The notes beneath the pieces are model-generated. The model saw nothing but the letters and a program-made list of their open reading frames with translations. It searched no databases and had not been told where the DNA came from. Shown here piece by piece: positions 15,984 through 25,799 of a stretch of 55,592 bases of DNA. Every line of letters starts with the position of its first letter. The stretch's first letter is position 1. Origin of the DNA: Planctomycetota bacterium (GTDB lineage: Bacteria; Planctomycetota; Phycisphaerae; Phycisphaerales; SM1A02); contig JACNLO010000062.1 of NCBI GenBank assembly GCA_014381555.1, forward strand, positions 1 through 55,592. The letters are read 5' to 3'. The translations under genes and the position numbers were made by a program.

Positions 15984-17147
15984 ATGCCTAGAAATCTTCT
16001 TCATACCACTGCAATTGTTGACTATAGAGGGGTGATTGCCTCTCCCGGAGCAATCCTTCTTGAGGATGATACTATCATCCAGGCAGGGACTCCTCAAGAA
16101 ATCGGTCGTCCAGAAAATGCATCCGTTACCCAAATTGACAAAATTGTAACACCCAGTTTTGTGAACACACACACGCATCTTGATTTAAGCGGAGCAGGGA
16201 TTGTGCCAGCATGTTCTTCGTTTTTTTCTTGGGTTGAAGAAGTGGTTCTGCCAATTCGAAAAGAGACAGCCTTGATTCAAGAATCTGTATTGCAAGGAAT
16301 AGAATTGCTTTCCAAAGGCGGGACATCCATTGTTGGAGATATTTCTGGTACTCAAGAAGCAGCGATGCTAGTGCAGGATTCATCATTACTTGCGACGACA
16401 TTCATTGAGTTGCTTGGAACTGGAACAAGTCAAAAAGAATGTGTTGAACAAATACAACAGTTGCCTGAGCAGTTTGGGGTTGAGCCACATTCACCATATT
16501 CCTGTGGTCTAAATGTGTTTAAAGAAGCGTTTTCAAGTGGGCGGCCGGTTGCGATGCATCTTGCTGAGACATTGGAAGAAGTGGAATATGCTAAGAATCG
16601 TTCAGGAGAGATGACGGCATTTTTGCAACGCATGGGTGCTTGGAATGAAGATGAAAAGGCCTGGGGCAATCATCCTATTGACGTAGTACTCAATCTCGCT
16701 GGAGATACTCCATGTATTGCAGCTCATCTGAATTACATAGAAGATGCACACCTGCAACGACTCGCTGAATCTAAAATGACAGTTGCATATTGCCCAAGGG
16801 CAAGTGCGTACTTTGGGCATACAGGTCATCGTTGGCAAGAGATGCTTGAAGCCGGTGTACATGTTTCAATTGGAACTGACTCGCTCCTATGCCTTGATAC
16901 TCCTGATCGGATTAGTGTTATTGACGAACTACGTTTTTTATATAAACGTGATTGTCCAGATCCATTGGACTTACTTTCAATGGGAACAATTCATGGAGCA
17001 ACAGCGCTTGGGAAAGATCAAAGTCTCGTGACATTACACACAGGTGAAACGGCTGGTCTTCTTGCCTTTGAGGTTCTTGGTGGTTCACCTTTGCTGAATA
17101 TTTTGGAATCGAATGAAATGCCAGAGTGGGTTCATCACCTTATTTGA
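15984..17147 (+). CDS. Metal-dependent amidohydrolase (COG0402-type deaminase)
   Basis: A 387-residue amidohydrolase of the TrzN/SsnA/SAH-deaminase group. The HxH metal site is V-N-T-H-T-H-L-D-L-S (about 58-67); further ligands are in M-H-L-A-E-T, A-A-H-L-N-Y and S-I-G-T-D-S, the expected order for these TIM-barrel enzymes. The substrate cannot be read from sequence. Aminodeoxyfutalosine deaminase of the futalosine menaquinone route is one option in this phylum, but no other mqn gene is nearby. The gene is divergent from the OmpA-like gene; its ATG is 106 bases away. Confidence 0.78.
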   Translation: MPRNLLHTTAIVDYRGVIASPGAILLEDDTIIQAGTPQEIGRPENASVTQIDKIVTPSFVNTHTHLDLSGAGIVPACSSFFSWVEEVVLPIRKETALIQESVLQGIELLSKGGTSIVGDISGTQEAAMLVQDSSLLATTFIELLGTGTSQKECVEQIQQLPEQFGVEPHSPYSCGLNVFKEAFSSGRPVAMHLAETLEEVEYAKNRSGEMTAFLQRMGAWNEDEKAWGNHPIDVVLNLAGDTPCIAAHLNYIEDAHLQRLAESKMTVAYCPRASAYFGHTGHRWQEMLEAGVHVSIGTDSLLCLDTPDRISVIDELRFLYKRDCPDPLDLLSMGTIHGATALGKDQSLVTLHTGETAGLLAFEVLGGSPLLNILESNEMPEWVHHLI

Positions 17148-17227
17148 CAAAAAGATAGGGCTATTACACAAAAAAAGGGCTTCCTGTGGCACAATTGCCG
17201 ATTTCGCCGATATGATTGCCTCTTCAG

Positions 17228-17650
17228 ATGAGCCAACACATGCTTACAATTCCAATTGATTGGACCACGATTGCTCGTGGCACACCCTATTCACCTGCTG
17301 CTTTCGCCTTTGTGCAAGGAGGACTTGGGTACACAGCTGAATTGTTTGCAAACCGAGATATGGACTGCTATGAACTGGAGGAATTTGATCCTCACGTGAC
17401 GGGGCAACAGTTGTGCATGGGGTTGCGAGATTTTGCAATAGATCGATTTGGATTGCTCGCCCAAGTTGTGCTAAAAAGTTGGGGCGTGAGGCGAACTGAA
17501 GATTTTGGCGTCATAGTTTTTAGGATGGCTGAGTTAGAATTATTACGAACAAGTCCTCAAGATTCTGAAGAAGACTTCCGTGCGATTTTTCAATTCGATG
17601 AAGTTTTCCATGAACGAGATTTAGTGGATTGCATCGGTTCAAACCAGTAA
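17228..17650 (+). CDS. Minf_1886 family protein
   Basis: About 140 residues, soluble. The sequence follows the Planctomycetes/Verrucomicrobia-restricted Minf_1886 (TIGR04138) pattern: S-P-A-A-F-A-F-V near the start, H-V-T-G-Q-Q-L-C-M-G-L-R-D-F-A in the middle, then K-S-W-G-V-R-R-T-E-D-F-G-V-I-V-F. The function of the family is unknown. The start is uncertain: ATG 17228 is used, with TTG 17216 and ATG 17240 also in frame. It stands 12 bases before the AI-2E transporter gene, so the two are probably co-transcribed. Confidence 0.8.
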   Translation: MSQHMLTIPIDWTTIARGTPYSPAAFAFVQGGLGYTAELFANRDMDCYELEEFDPHVTGQQLCMGLRDFAIDRFGLLAQVVLKSWGVRRTEDFGVIVFRMAELELLRTSPQDSEEDFRAIFQFDEVFHERDLVDCIGSNQ

Positions 17651-17662
17651 GGCGATTCGCTC

Positions 17663-18871
17663 ATGGCTGGTGACCCAGAAAAACGAACAACATATGACAT
17701 AACAAAGTTGCACCTTTGGCAAATTCAGTGGGTGCGAGATTTACTTTTATTTGTCATTATTGTGTGCTCAATCTGGCTTGGCTATGCGATGCGAGATATT
17801 ACTGTTCCGTTGCTTGTCGCTTTACTCTTGGCGTATCTCTTTGAACCATTGATTTCATTTTTAGCTGACCACCCTAAGTTTCCACTTGGAAGAATTCCTG
17901 TAATTTCTGGAATCTTGTTGATTATGTCTGCTGGGTTATTAGTTGTTCTTGCGGTGACTATTCCTCTGGTCATTTCTCAAACCTCGTCACTTGTGCATGA
18001 AGTTCAAGGTGGGCAATTGCGTGCGAAACTTGAACAGTTCAACGACAAATATGTTCCGGAAGATATCCGTGATGAAGTAGGCCAATCGCTTACCTACTTG
18101 CCTTCAGAAATAGCTGATGGAGATAAAAAGGTCGTCAAAGTAGGAGGCCAAGAGAATGCAGATTTGTTTTCCCTTGCAAAAACAACAGGTGGCGTTGCGT
18201 TGGGACTTGTTGGGAGGGCTCTTAGTTTTGCAATCTTGATTGTGTTGATACCGTTCTACTTCTTCTTCTTTAGTTTATGGTTCCCAAAGGTGGTGGAGTT
18301 TGCAAAAGGAGTTGTTCCTGACCGAGGGAAAAATAAAACCTTTGCGCTCTTAACAAAGATGGATGCAGCCGTTGCGGGTTTCGTACGTGGAAGAATTGTG
18401 ATTGCATTCATAATGGCAATTTTGCTTGCAATCGGTTGGCTCATCGTGGGTGTCCCTTACGCGATTTTGCTTGGTATTGGTGTAGGTATTCTTTGTTCGG
18501 TGCCATTTTTAGGTTTGGTTGGAATCCCAGTTTCAATAGGGCTGTTATTTTTAGATCAACTTGGAGTTCCTGAAGCAGACCGGATGGTGTGGTGGGGGAT
18601 TCTGCTTTGGCCAACACTCGTCTTTGCAATTGTGCAGGCGCTTGATGGTTGGCTTTTGACTCCACTTATTGCTGGGAAGGCCACGAACCTCGACCCAGTG
18701 ACCATTTTTGTTGCCGTATTAGCCGGTGGAAGTGTGCTCGGTGCGTATGGAATGTTACTTGCTATTCCTGTCGCCGCTTGTATCAAAATACTTATCCAAG
18801 ATAGGCTACTTCCAAAAATCCGTGCATGGGCTCGTGGTGATGCTGACGACCCTCTGCCATTCGATGATTAA
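17663..18871 (+). CDS. AI-2E/PerM family membrane transporter
   Basis: A 402-residue integral membrane protein with about seven to eight hydrophobic helices: two near 30-65, one near 85-110, then a soluble loop (about 115-180), then the remaining helices from 185 to 385. The pattern and the P-L-L-V-A-L-L-L-A-Y-L-F-E-P segment fit the AI-2E exporter/PerM family (PF01594). Members export autoinducer-2 or act as Na+/H+ antiporters; the substrate here is unknown. The stop codon overlaps a terminator-like palindrome at 18870-18900. Confidence 0.88.
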   Translation: MAGDPEKRTTYDITKLHLWQIQWVRDLLLFVIIVCSIWLGYAMRDITVPLLVALLLAYLFEPLISFLADHPKFPLGRIPVISGILLIMSAGLLVVLAVTIPLVISQTSSLVHEVQGGQLRAKLEQFNDKYVPEDIRDEVGQSLTYLPSEIADGDKKVVKVGGQENADLFSLAKTTGGVALGLVGRALSFAILIVLIPFYFFFFSLWFPKVVEFAKGVVPDRGKNKTFALLTKMDAAVAGFVRGRIVIAFIMAILLAIGWLIVGVPYAILLGIGVGILCSVPFLGLVGIPVSIGLLFLDQLGVPEADRMVWWGILLWPTLVFAIVQALDGWLLTPLIAGKATNLDPVTIFVAVLAGGSVLGAYGMLLAIPVAACIKILIQDRLLPKIRAWARGDADDPLPFDD

Positions 18872-18900
18872 ATAAACGACCCCGCGGATTGTTCATTGAG
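18870..18900 (-). repeat. Terminator-like palindrome, copy 3 (between perM-like and ffh)
   Basis: AATAAACGACCCCGCGGATT followed by GTTCATT. It lies between two convergent genes and is near-identical in plan to the copy at 816-846: outer AATAAAC paired with GT(T)CATT, and a CCGCGG centre. It probably ends transcripts from one or both sides. Confidence 0.55.
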
Positions 18901-18909
18901 ATGGTGGGG

Positions 18910-20382
18910 TTAACGGCGTTTACGTTGCTTAAAACGCTTTTTATGGCTTTGGGTTTTTGTTGAACTTCGACCAGTAAGGCCAGCTAATGCTGAGGGGTCA
19001 ATATCGCCCCCTGCATTTTGTAAAGCAGCCATCTTAGACGCCATCCCTCCACCGGACATTTGTTTGGACATCTTTTTCATCATCTGAAATTGCTTTACGA
19101 AACGGTTTACTTCGTTGTTATTTGTTCCAGAGCCAACGGCAATCCGTTTGATTCGACTCTTGCCAAGAAGCGAGATGTCAGCACGTTCCTTCTTGGTCAT
19201 TGAGCTTGCGATTGCTTCAATTTGATCAAACTGCTCGTCATCAACCTGTATGTTTTTAAGGGCGGAACCTACCCCAGGAATCATCCCAAGTATTTGTTTC
19301 ATTGGACCCATTCGACGAATAGACTTTAACTGTTTAATAAAGTCATCAACAGTCATTTTTCCGCTTGCCATTTTCTCGGCAAGTTTCATTGCGTCTTCTT
19401 CAGATATTTCTTCTTGCGCTTTTTCTACAAGCGAAACAACGTCACCCATTCCTAAAATGCGACTAGCAATTCGATCAGGATGAAATTCCTCAAAGGCGTC
19501 AAAACGTTCACCGGTACCTACGAATTTAATTGTTACGCCAGTTACTCGTTTGACTGAAAGCGCTGCGCCACCTCGTGTGTCAGAGTCAAATTTAGTTAGA
19601 ATGACCCCATCCACTGCAAGTTGTTCATGAAATGTCCCAGCAGCATTTACAGCATCTTGACCAATCATCGCGTCAACAATGAGATAGACTTGATGTGGTT
19701 GTGTTGTGTTTTGAACGCCCCGAAGTTCCTTCATCAATTCATCGTCGATGTGTAAACGACCCGCTGTATCGAGAATGACAACGTCGACCTTATCTTTCCT
19801 CGCTTGTTTGACGCCTCGTTTACAAACTCCAACTGCAACCCCAGTTGCAGTTCCATACTCGCCGCATTTGTCTGGCTCGCTGTAACAAGAAACTTGCCCA
19901 ACACCTTTGCCATTTGTCTCAACATCTTGTGCTACAACTTCAAGTTGTTCTACAGCTGCAGGACGTTGGAGGTCTGCTGCGACAAGTGATACATTTTTAC
20001 CCTTGCTTTTTAAATACGCAGCGAGTTTTCCACAAGTAGTTGTCTTGCCAGACCCTTGTAGACCACACATCATGATAATTGTTGGACCCGGGTCGACAAG
20101 CATTATATGGCTATCAACAGGACCCATGATATCTATCAACCGTTGGTTGACGATACCAATCATTTCCTCCCCAGGTTTTAGGGATGATGTGACGTGAGCT
20201 CCTAATGCGTCGTTGACAACATTTGTACAAAACTCTGTAACAACGTCGACGTGCACATCTGCTTCAAGCAGGGCTCTGCGGACATCTTCCATTGCCTCTT
20301 TGACATTGGATTCGCTAATTTTTCCTCGACCAGAAAGATTTCTAATAGAAGAGGTGAGTTTGTTCGAGAGGCTTTCAAACAT
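18910..20382 (-). CDS. ffh: Signal recognition particle GTPase Ffh
   Basis: Binds signal peptides and 4.5S RNA and delivers ribosomes to FtsY. The 490 residues hold an N domain (1-90), a GTPase domain with G-L-Q-G-S-G-K-T-T-T (about 109-118), D-T-A-G-R and T-K-F-D, and a methionine-rich M domain (about 330-470: G-G-G-M-A-S-K-M-A-A-L, G-M-I-P-G-V-G). The basic tail K-K-R-F-K-Q-R-K-R-R is typical. The gene is third in the minus-strand group recG-polX-ffh, 14 bases after polX. Confidence 0.97.
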   Translation of the reverse strand: MFESLSNKLTSSIRNLSGRGKISESNVKEAMEDVRRALLEADVHVDVVTEFCTNVVNDALGAHVTSSLKPGEEMIGIVNQRLIDIMGPVDSHIMLVDPGPTIIMMCGLQGSGKTTTCGKLAAYLKSKGKNVSLVAADLQRPAAVEQLEVVAQDVETNGKGVGQVSCYSEPDKCGEYGTATGVAVGVCKRGVKQARKDKVDVVILDTAGRLHIDDELMKELRGVQNTTQPHQVYLIVDAMIGQDAVNAAGTFHEQLAVDGVILTKFDSDTRGGAALSVKRVTGVTIKFVGTGERFDAFEEFHPDRIASRILGMGDVVSLVEKAQEEISEEDAMKLAEKMASGKMTVDDFIKQLKSIRRMGPMKQILGMIPGVGSALKNIQVDDEQFDQIEAIASSMTKKERADISLLGKSRIKRIAVGSGTNNNEVNRFVKQFQMMKKMSKQMSGGGMASKMAALQNAGGDIDPSALAGLTGRSSTKTQSHKKRFKQRKRR

Positions 20383-20396
20383 GTGATACGTACATT

Positions 20397-22088
20397 CTAA
20401 CAGTTACGACAAAGCCAAGTTTGCAATTCATCATGTTTCATGCAATTGATGCAATCTCTTGGTGTTGCCCACCCACGGCGTGCAGTGAGAATGCCAAATT
20501 GCAATTGGTCGAAATCTTCAGGGTGGTGGGAATCGGTATTAATTGCAAGAAAGGCATTACCATCACAAGTTGCACGAACATGCGTGTCTCGCAAGTCAAG
20601 CCGATGGCTGTTTGAATTTAACTCAAGTGCTGTTTGGTGTTCAGCAGCTGCTGCAACAATTGAAGGGATGTCGAGTTCAAGCCCTTTTCGTTTGTTTATT
20701 ATTCGGCCTGTAGGGTGTCCGATGATATGAACGAGGGGGTGTTCAATTGCAGCAAGAAGTCGTTTTGTTGCCTCTGCTGTTTTTTGTTGTAACGCGGCAT
20801 GGGGTGACGCAACAACAATATCGAGCATCTCAAGAAGTTCATCATCAAAATCGAGGGTTCCATCTGGCAAAATGTCTACCTCGCTTCCAGCTAGAATGGT
20901 GATTCCCTGCATGCTTTCGTTTATTTCATGAATCGAATCAATTTGTCTACGCAGACGATCTGGTTTTAAGCCGTTGGCTTGTCCTTGAGCTTGACTATGG
21001 TCAGTTACAGCGATGGTGTGATACCCAAGTTGCATCCCCATCTTGCCGAGTTCTTCAATTGACATGTGCCCATCACTTGCTGTGGTATGACAATGCAAAT
21101 CAGAACAAATGTCACTGATTGTTATAAGTGAATGGGACTTGGAGACAGAAAATTCTCCATGATCTTCGCGAATTTCAGGGGGGATCCAGGGTAATTCAAG
21201 GTCCGCGTATATGGCTTCTTCAGTGCAACTAATATTTGAAGGAGAAAGTCCATACTCATTGAGCTTTTTCTTTTGTGAAATTGCTCTCTCTCGAAGCGTA
21301 ATGTTGTGTTCCTTGCTTCCTGTGAAGTAGAGAAGGGCTGCGCCAAACTTATCCTTGTCAACAATTCGAAGGTCGACTTGCATTCCAGCATTAAGACGAA
21401 CACTGCATTTTGTTTTGCCTTGGGCAAGTATTTTTTCTACGTCTTGCATCTCGCAAAATTGTTTTGCAAGTAAAGATTCGTCAGAGGTACTTGCAAGAAT
21501 ATCGATGTCGCCGATCGTTTCCATTCCGCGGCGCAATGATCCTGCGAATGTAATTTTTGTTACACCTTTGATTGTTTTAAGGTGGTTGATAAGTCTGCTT
21601 GCAATTGGTAAAGCAATACCAATACGAGTTCGGTCTGCATTTGATGCTAAGAATTCTATTGACTCTGAAATGTTTTGAATTGTTTTTGCGCCCATGCGAG
21701 GAAGTGATTCGAGACGTCCGTCCGTTATCGCCTCTTTTAGAGTTTGAATATCAACGACGTCAATCTCTTTCCAGAGTCTTCTGACTGTTTTAGCACCAAT
21801 TCCCTGTACATTCATGATATCAAGGAGTCCACTTGGAATGCTTTTGACCAGTTCGTCATAGTCATACATCTTGCCAGTTTTTGTGTATTGTTGAATTTTC
21901 TTTGCGCTGCTTTTGCCGATTCCTGAAATCGAAGTGATGTCATCTAGTTCCCCGACATCTTCAACCATATCTTCAAGGGCGCGGGCAACCTTGGTGTTCG
22001 CACTTATTTTGAATGCATTCTCACCCTTGATTTCAAGAATTGTTGCCATAGTATGAAACATTTTCGCAAGGTCAGTATTTGTTGACAT
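20397..22088 (-). CDS. polX: DNA polymerase X family protein with PHP domain
   Basis: A 563-residue repair polymerase. An N-terminal 8-kDa/HhH part (G-I-G-K-S-S-A-K-K and Q-G-I-G-A-K-T-V) is followed by the nucleotidyltransferase palm: G-S-L-R-R-G-M-E-T-I-G-D-I-D-I with Asp194 and Asp196, and Asp239 in V-D-L-R. From about 328 comes a PHP phosphoesterase domain (D-L-H-C-H-T-T-A-S-D-G, V-T-D-H-S-Q), likely a 3'-5' exonuclease as in bacterial PolX. The length fits the family (about 570). Its ATG overlaps the recG stop (TAATG). Confidence 0.95.
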   Translation of the reverse strand: MSTNTDLAKMFHTMATILEIKGENAFKISANTKVARALEDMVEDVGELDDITSISGIGKSSAKKIQQYTKTGKMYDYDELVKSIPSGLLDIMNVQGIGAKTVRRLWKEIDVVDIQTLKEAITDGRLESLPRMGAKTIQNISESIEFLASNADRTRIGIALPIASRLINHLKTIKGVTKITFAGSLRRGMETIGDIDILASTSDESLLAKQFCEMQDVEKILAQGKTKCSVRLNAGMQVDLRIVDKDKFGAALLYFTGSKEHNITLRERAISQKKKLNEYGLSPSNISCTEEAIYADLELPWIPPEIREDHGEFSVSKSHSLITISDICSDLHCHTTASDGHMSIEELGKMGMQLGYHTIAVTDHSQAQGQANGLKPDRLRRQIDSIHEINESMQGITILAGSEVDILPDGTLDFDDELLEMLDIVVASPHAALQQKTAEATKRLLAAIEHPLVHIIGHPTGRIINKRKGLELDIPSIVAAAAEHQTALELNSNSHRLDLRDTHVRATCDGNAFLAINTDSHHPEDFDQLQFGILTARRGWATPRDCINCMKHDELQTWLCRNC

Positions 22089-24205
22089 TACGCGACATCT
22101 CCTAGACCAAGAGCTTGTCCGTGTGCTCGAAAGAGCCTTGCTTTTAATAATGGAGATTCTGAAATGGTCGGGTCACGTTGAACCCAATCGCTTGCTACTG
22201 AGCGGGCAAGTCGCAGAAGTTTAAAATCTCTAGGTAGGCGAGCAACAGTAAATGGGGCGATGCCACTTTGTTTTGCTCCAAATAATTCGCCTGGACCGCG
22301 TATTTCTAAATCTCTTTCTGCAATGACGAACCCATCAGTCGTATCAACAATAGCAGCAAGGCGTTGAGAGGCATCTTCAGTCATCGGACTTGCGATAAGA
22401 GCACAAACACCTGGTTTAGATCCCCGTCCCACCCGACCTCGTAATTGGTGAAGTTGTGCAAGCCCAAATCGATCTGCATGTTCGATGACAATCATTGTTG
22501 CGTTAGGAACATCAACACCAACTTCAATAACAGTTGTAGCAACAAGAACGTCAATATTGCCATCCCGAAATCCTTGCATAGTTTCTTCTCGCTGGGCAGA
22601 AGTCATTCTTCCATGGACGACTTCGACAATGGAGCCAAGCAAGTGCCCCTCGCGTAAAGTGTTTGCGTGACCAGTTACTGACTTCAGCCCCGATGCTGAT
22701 TCTTCGACAAGAGGGACAACTACATATCCCTGTTGTCCAAGTTCTACGAGAGATTGCAAATATGCATACACTTTCTGAGCATCTTCGGGCTGCACAAGTT
22801 TTGTAGTGATAGGAGAGCGCCCAGGTGGCATTTCATTAATCGTAGATACGTCAAGATCACCAAAAATAGTAAGCGAAAGAGTTCTTGGAATGGGAGTAGC
22901 CGTCATGACGAGAGTATGTGGAATTGCAAAGTCATCATCTGATTTGTTGCGAAGCGTTGCTCGCTGGTGTACCCCAAAGCGATGTTGCTCATCCGTAATC
23001 GTGAGTGCAATGTTTGAAAACACGACATCTTCAGTGAGAAGAGCGTGTGTGCCAACGACAATATCTATTTCTCCACTGCTAATTTGTTCAATTAGCGTCT
23101 TTCGCTCCTTCGTGTTCAAGGAACTAGTCAATAAGGCGGTCTTGACATTGGTGTCTTGTAGGAGTTGAGAAATTGTTAGGTAATGTTGTTCGGCAAGTAG
23201 TTCAGTAGGAGCCATCATTGCAGCTTGATAATTACTTGTGACAGCCATTAACATCGCATGTAGTGCAACGACAGTTTTTCCAGAGCCGACATCGCCTTGG
23301 AGTAAACGGTTCATCGGTGTAGTGGTTGAAATGTCACAGGCGATTTCTTCGATGACTCTATCTTGTGCCTCTGTTAAAGTAAAAGGAATACGTGCAGCAA
23401 TACGCGATTTGACTTCGTTGTCCCATCGTAAGATTGGAGCATGCATAGTGTCGCGTCGTTGATGTCGTTTTACCATGACGCCAAGTTGAAGCAAGAATAA
23501 TTCATCAAATGAAATTCTGCGTTTTCCACTTTTTGCATCTTCTTCTGTTTTGGGCCGATGAGACAATGCATACGCTTTTGCTAATTCTGGCATGGCTAAT
23601 TCTTGTCGCAATGATTCTGGAAGGTGGTCTTCTATTTCAAGGATTGCTTTGTCTAGCACGCTTTCAATCAGGCGTGCAATTACTGTTGATGAAATGCGAT
23701 CGTTGCTCGGATAGACTGGGCGTAAGTCACGATTGACGAGTTCTACCTGTTCGTTTTCTTCGACTTCCTCCCAGCGGGGATTATTCATCTGCAGTGTTTC
23801 ATTATGCCGTGAAAGCGAACCATGCAATCGAATCTTCATGTCAGGATGCAGAGACTTGGCTATCCAAGGTTGGTTAAACCAATTGATATGAATCGTCCCT
23901 GTCTCATCTTCAGCTGTCCCTTCTACTCGGCTTCGTTTCCCTCGCCGCCACCCAGGTTTTATCTTCACGAGAGTTGCCTCAATAGTGACGAGTTCAGCCA
24001 TCTTATCTTTCTCGCCGAGCATAGTGTTCGCATCTTGAATGGTCATGTTTCCGTGGTGCGTTTCGTAACGCATCGGTAAATGCTTGATGAGGTCTGCGAC
24101 AGTAGTAATTCCTAAATCGCGTAGTGCCACTGCCCGTTTATAAGTAACGGTTGGTAAGTCGGAAACCAAAATCCGAAGCATGTTTTTTTCGCTCGTGTCT
24201 TGCAT
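22088..24205 (-). CDS. recG: ATP-dependent DNA helicase RecG
   Basis: Branch-migration helicase for stalled forks and recombination intermediates. The 705 residues hold the wedge/OB domain (about 70-200), Walker A Q-G-D-V-G-S-G-K-T, the D-E-Q-H box in I-T-D-E-Q-H-R-F-G-V, M-T-A-T-P-I-P-R-T and the C-terminal Q-L-R-G-R-V-G-R motif. The length is normal. It is the first gene of recG-polX-ffh and divergent from xseA, with 29 bases between the two starts. Confidence 0.97.
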   Translation of the reverse strand: MQDTSEKNMLRILVSDLPTVTYKRAVALRDLGITTVADLIKHLPMRYETHHGNMTIQDANTMLGEKDKMAELVTIEATLVKIKPGWRRGKRSRVEGTAEDETGTIHINWFNQPWIAKSLHPDMKIRLHGSLSRHNETLQMNNPRWEEVEENEQVELVNRDLRPVYPSNDRISSTVIARLIESVLDKAILEIEDHLPESLRQELAMPELAKAYALSHRPKTEEDAKSGKRRISFDELFLLQLGVMVKRHQRRDTMHAPILRWDNEVKSRIAARIPFTLTEAQDRVIEEIACDISTTTPMNRLLQGDVGSGKTVVALHAMLMAVTSNYQAAMMAPTELLAEQHYLTISQLLQDTNVKTALLTSSLNTKERKTLIEQISSGEIDIVVGTHALLTEDVVFSNIALTITDEQHRFGVHQRATLRNKSDDDFAIPHTLVMTATPIPRTLSLTIFGDLDVSTINEMPPGRSPITTKLVQPEDAQKVYAYLQSLVELGQQGYVVVPLVEESASGLKSVTGHANTLREGHLLGSIVEVVHGRMTSAQREETMQGFRDGNIDVLVATTVIEVGVDVPNATMIVIEHADRFGLAQLHQLRGRVGRGSKPGVCALIASPMTEDASQRLAAIVDTTDGFVIAERDLEIRGPGELFGAKQSGIAPFTVARLPRDFKLLRLARSVASDWVQRDPTISESPLLKARLFRAHGQALGLGDVA

Positions 24206-24234
24206 AGCCCCGCAGACAGGATACCATCCTTGAC

Positions 24235-25557
24235 GTGACTGATTTGTTTTCTAAACTAGAAACTCCATCTGAGGCGATGAAACCCATTACTGTTTCGGAG
24301 TTGAGCAAGAAAATCAACGATGTTCTTGATGGAAGAATTGGCCGAATTGACGTTGTGGGCCAAGTGAACAGCCCAAAACTTGGCAATCATTGGTATTTCA
24401 CGATCTCCGATGGTGAATCAAAAATTGATTGTGCGATGTGGGCTTCAAAAGTGAAGTCCAATGCGACAGGGAAACTTCAAGGGTGGAATCCAAAGCAGGG
24501 CGATCAAGTCATCATTCGGGGCTCGGTTGGGCATTATGCAAAATTTGGTAAAACGCAAATCTATGTTGATCGTATTAAGCCCGCTGGTGAAGAAAAGGGA
24601 GCGTTGCAACTTGAGTACGAGGCGTTACTCAAAGAGTTTCGCGAAGCGGGTTGGTTCGATGAACAACACAAAAAAACACTCCCAAAATATCCTCAACGAA
24701 TTGCAATTATTACAAGTGCTTCCTCAGCAGCTGTGCAAGATGTAATTGAAACTTCGCGGAGAAGAATGCCTTCGGTGGAATTGTTGATTATCAATGTTGC
24801 TGTGCAAGGTGACGGTGCGGCACTCGCAGTGAAAGAGGCAATTGAGCGAGTTGATGCATCTGCGAAATCAATGGGAATCGATGCAATTATTGTGACGCGT
24901 GGGGGTGGAGGTCTTGAAGAGTTATGGTCTTTCAATGATCGCGGTGTTGCTGAAGCAGCGTTTCACTGTCAGACGCCAATCGTTGCGGCGATTGGTCATG
25001 AATCAGACACATCAATTATTGAACTCGTTGCGGATCATCGTGCTTCAACACCAACACAAGCAGCAATGGTCCTCGTTCCAGATCGAGAAGAACTATTGCA
25101 GATGATTGAGCACGGGCAGAATCGTCTTTTAAGTGTGGCATCAAGGAATCTTGAACGGTTGTGTTCTTCACTTGTGCTTGTTGAGCAAAAAATACAGTCA
25201 TCAGTGGCTTCTTTCATTCACCGTTTGTCATTGGTAGTTGCGACTCGTTCGGAATTACTTGCATCAAAACGTCCTCATGCATTAGTTCAGAATCGCCAGA
25301 AGCAAGTAATGCTCTTTCAAGCATCTCTGCAGGCGGCAACAACGAAAAAATTAACGAGTGAAGCCCATCGAATCGGCTCGCTTGAATCTCGTTTAGAATC
25401 AATTGGTCCACTTGAGGTGCTTCGTCGTGGATTCTCATTAACTCAAGATTCAAGTGGGAACCTTGTACGATCGAGTAAGAATGTGCAAGAAGGGGATCAA
25501 ATTTGCACGGTTCTTGCTGACGGAAGTCTCAAGTCCAAGGTAGAGTGCGCATCATGA
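24235..25557 (+). CDS. xseA: Exodeoxyribonuclease VII large subunit
   Basis: Large subunit of the single-strand exonuclease ExoVII. It has an N-terminal OB fold (about 15-110: V-G-Q-V-N-S-P-K-L-G-N-H-W-Y-F-T), the catalytic part with T-R-G-G-G-G-L-E-E-L-W-S-F-N-D and G-H-E-S-D-T-S-I, and a helical C-terminal region. The 440 residues fit the family. The start is GTG 24235; ATG 24277 is an alternative. It overlaps xseB by ATGA, giving coupled subunits. Confidence 0.96.
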   Translation: MTDLFSKLETPSEAMKPITVSELSKKINDVLDGRIGRIDVVGQVNSPKLGNHWYFTISDGESKIDCAMWASKVKSNATGKLQGWNPKQGDQVIIRGSVGHYAKFGKTQIYVDRIKPAGEEKGALQLEYEALLKEFREAGWFDEQHKKTLPKYPQRIAIITSASSAAVQDVIETSRRRMPSVELLIINVAVQGDGAALAVKEAIERVDASAKSMGIDAIIVTRGGGGLEELWSFNDRGVAEAAFHCQTPIVAAIGHESDTSIIELVADHRASTPTQAAMVLVPDREELLQMIEHGQNRLLSVASRNLERLCSSLVLVEQKIQSSVASFIHRLSLVVATRSELLASKRPHALVQNRQKQVMLFQASLQAATTKKLTSEAHRIGSLESRLESIGPLEVLRRGFSLTQDSSGNLVRSSKNVQEGDQICTVLADGSLKSKVECAS

Positions 25558-25772
25558 GTACCGATAATTCGCCAAAACCTGATAAGATGACTTTCGAAGA
25601 GGCATCAGAAGAACTCGACGCAATTGTGAAACGCATTGAAGAAGGTGATGCTGATTTAGAAAAAATGATGGAAGAACATAAACGCGGGAAGTTACTCGTA
25701 AATCGTTGTAAAGAACTTCTTGACAAAGCTCAGCAACAAATACAAACGATGGAATCGAAAGATTTGACGTAA
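25554..25772 (+). CDS. xseB: Exodeoxyribonuclease VII small subunit
   Basis: A 72-residue partner of XseA. The family motif is present: F-E-E-A-S-E-E-L-D-A-I-V-K-R-I-E-E-G-D-A-D-L-E, then a helix with C-K-E-L-L-D-K-A. The ATG at 25554 overlaps the xseA stop and is preferred over the upstream GTG. The gap to the following prepilin peptidase gene is 27 bases. Confidence 0.95.
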   Translation: MSTDNSPKPDKMTFEEASEELDAIVKRIEEGDADLEKMMEEHKRGKLLVNRCKELLDKAQQQIQTMESKDLT

Positions 25773-25799
25773 TTCCTGCTGGGAAAGGACTCCCTACTT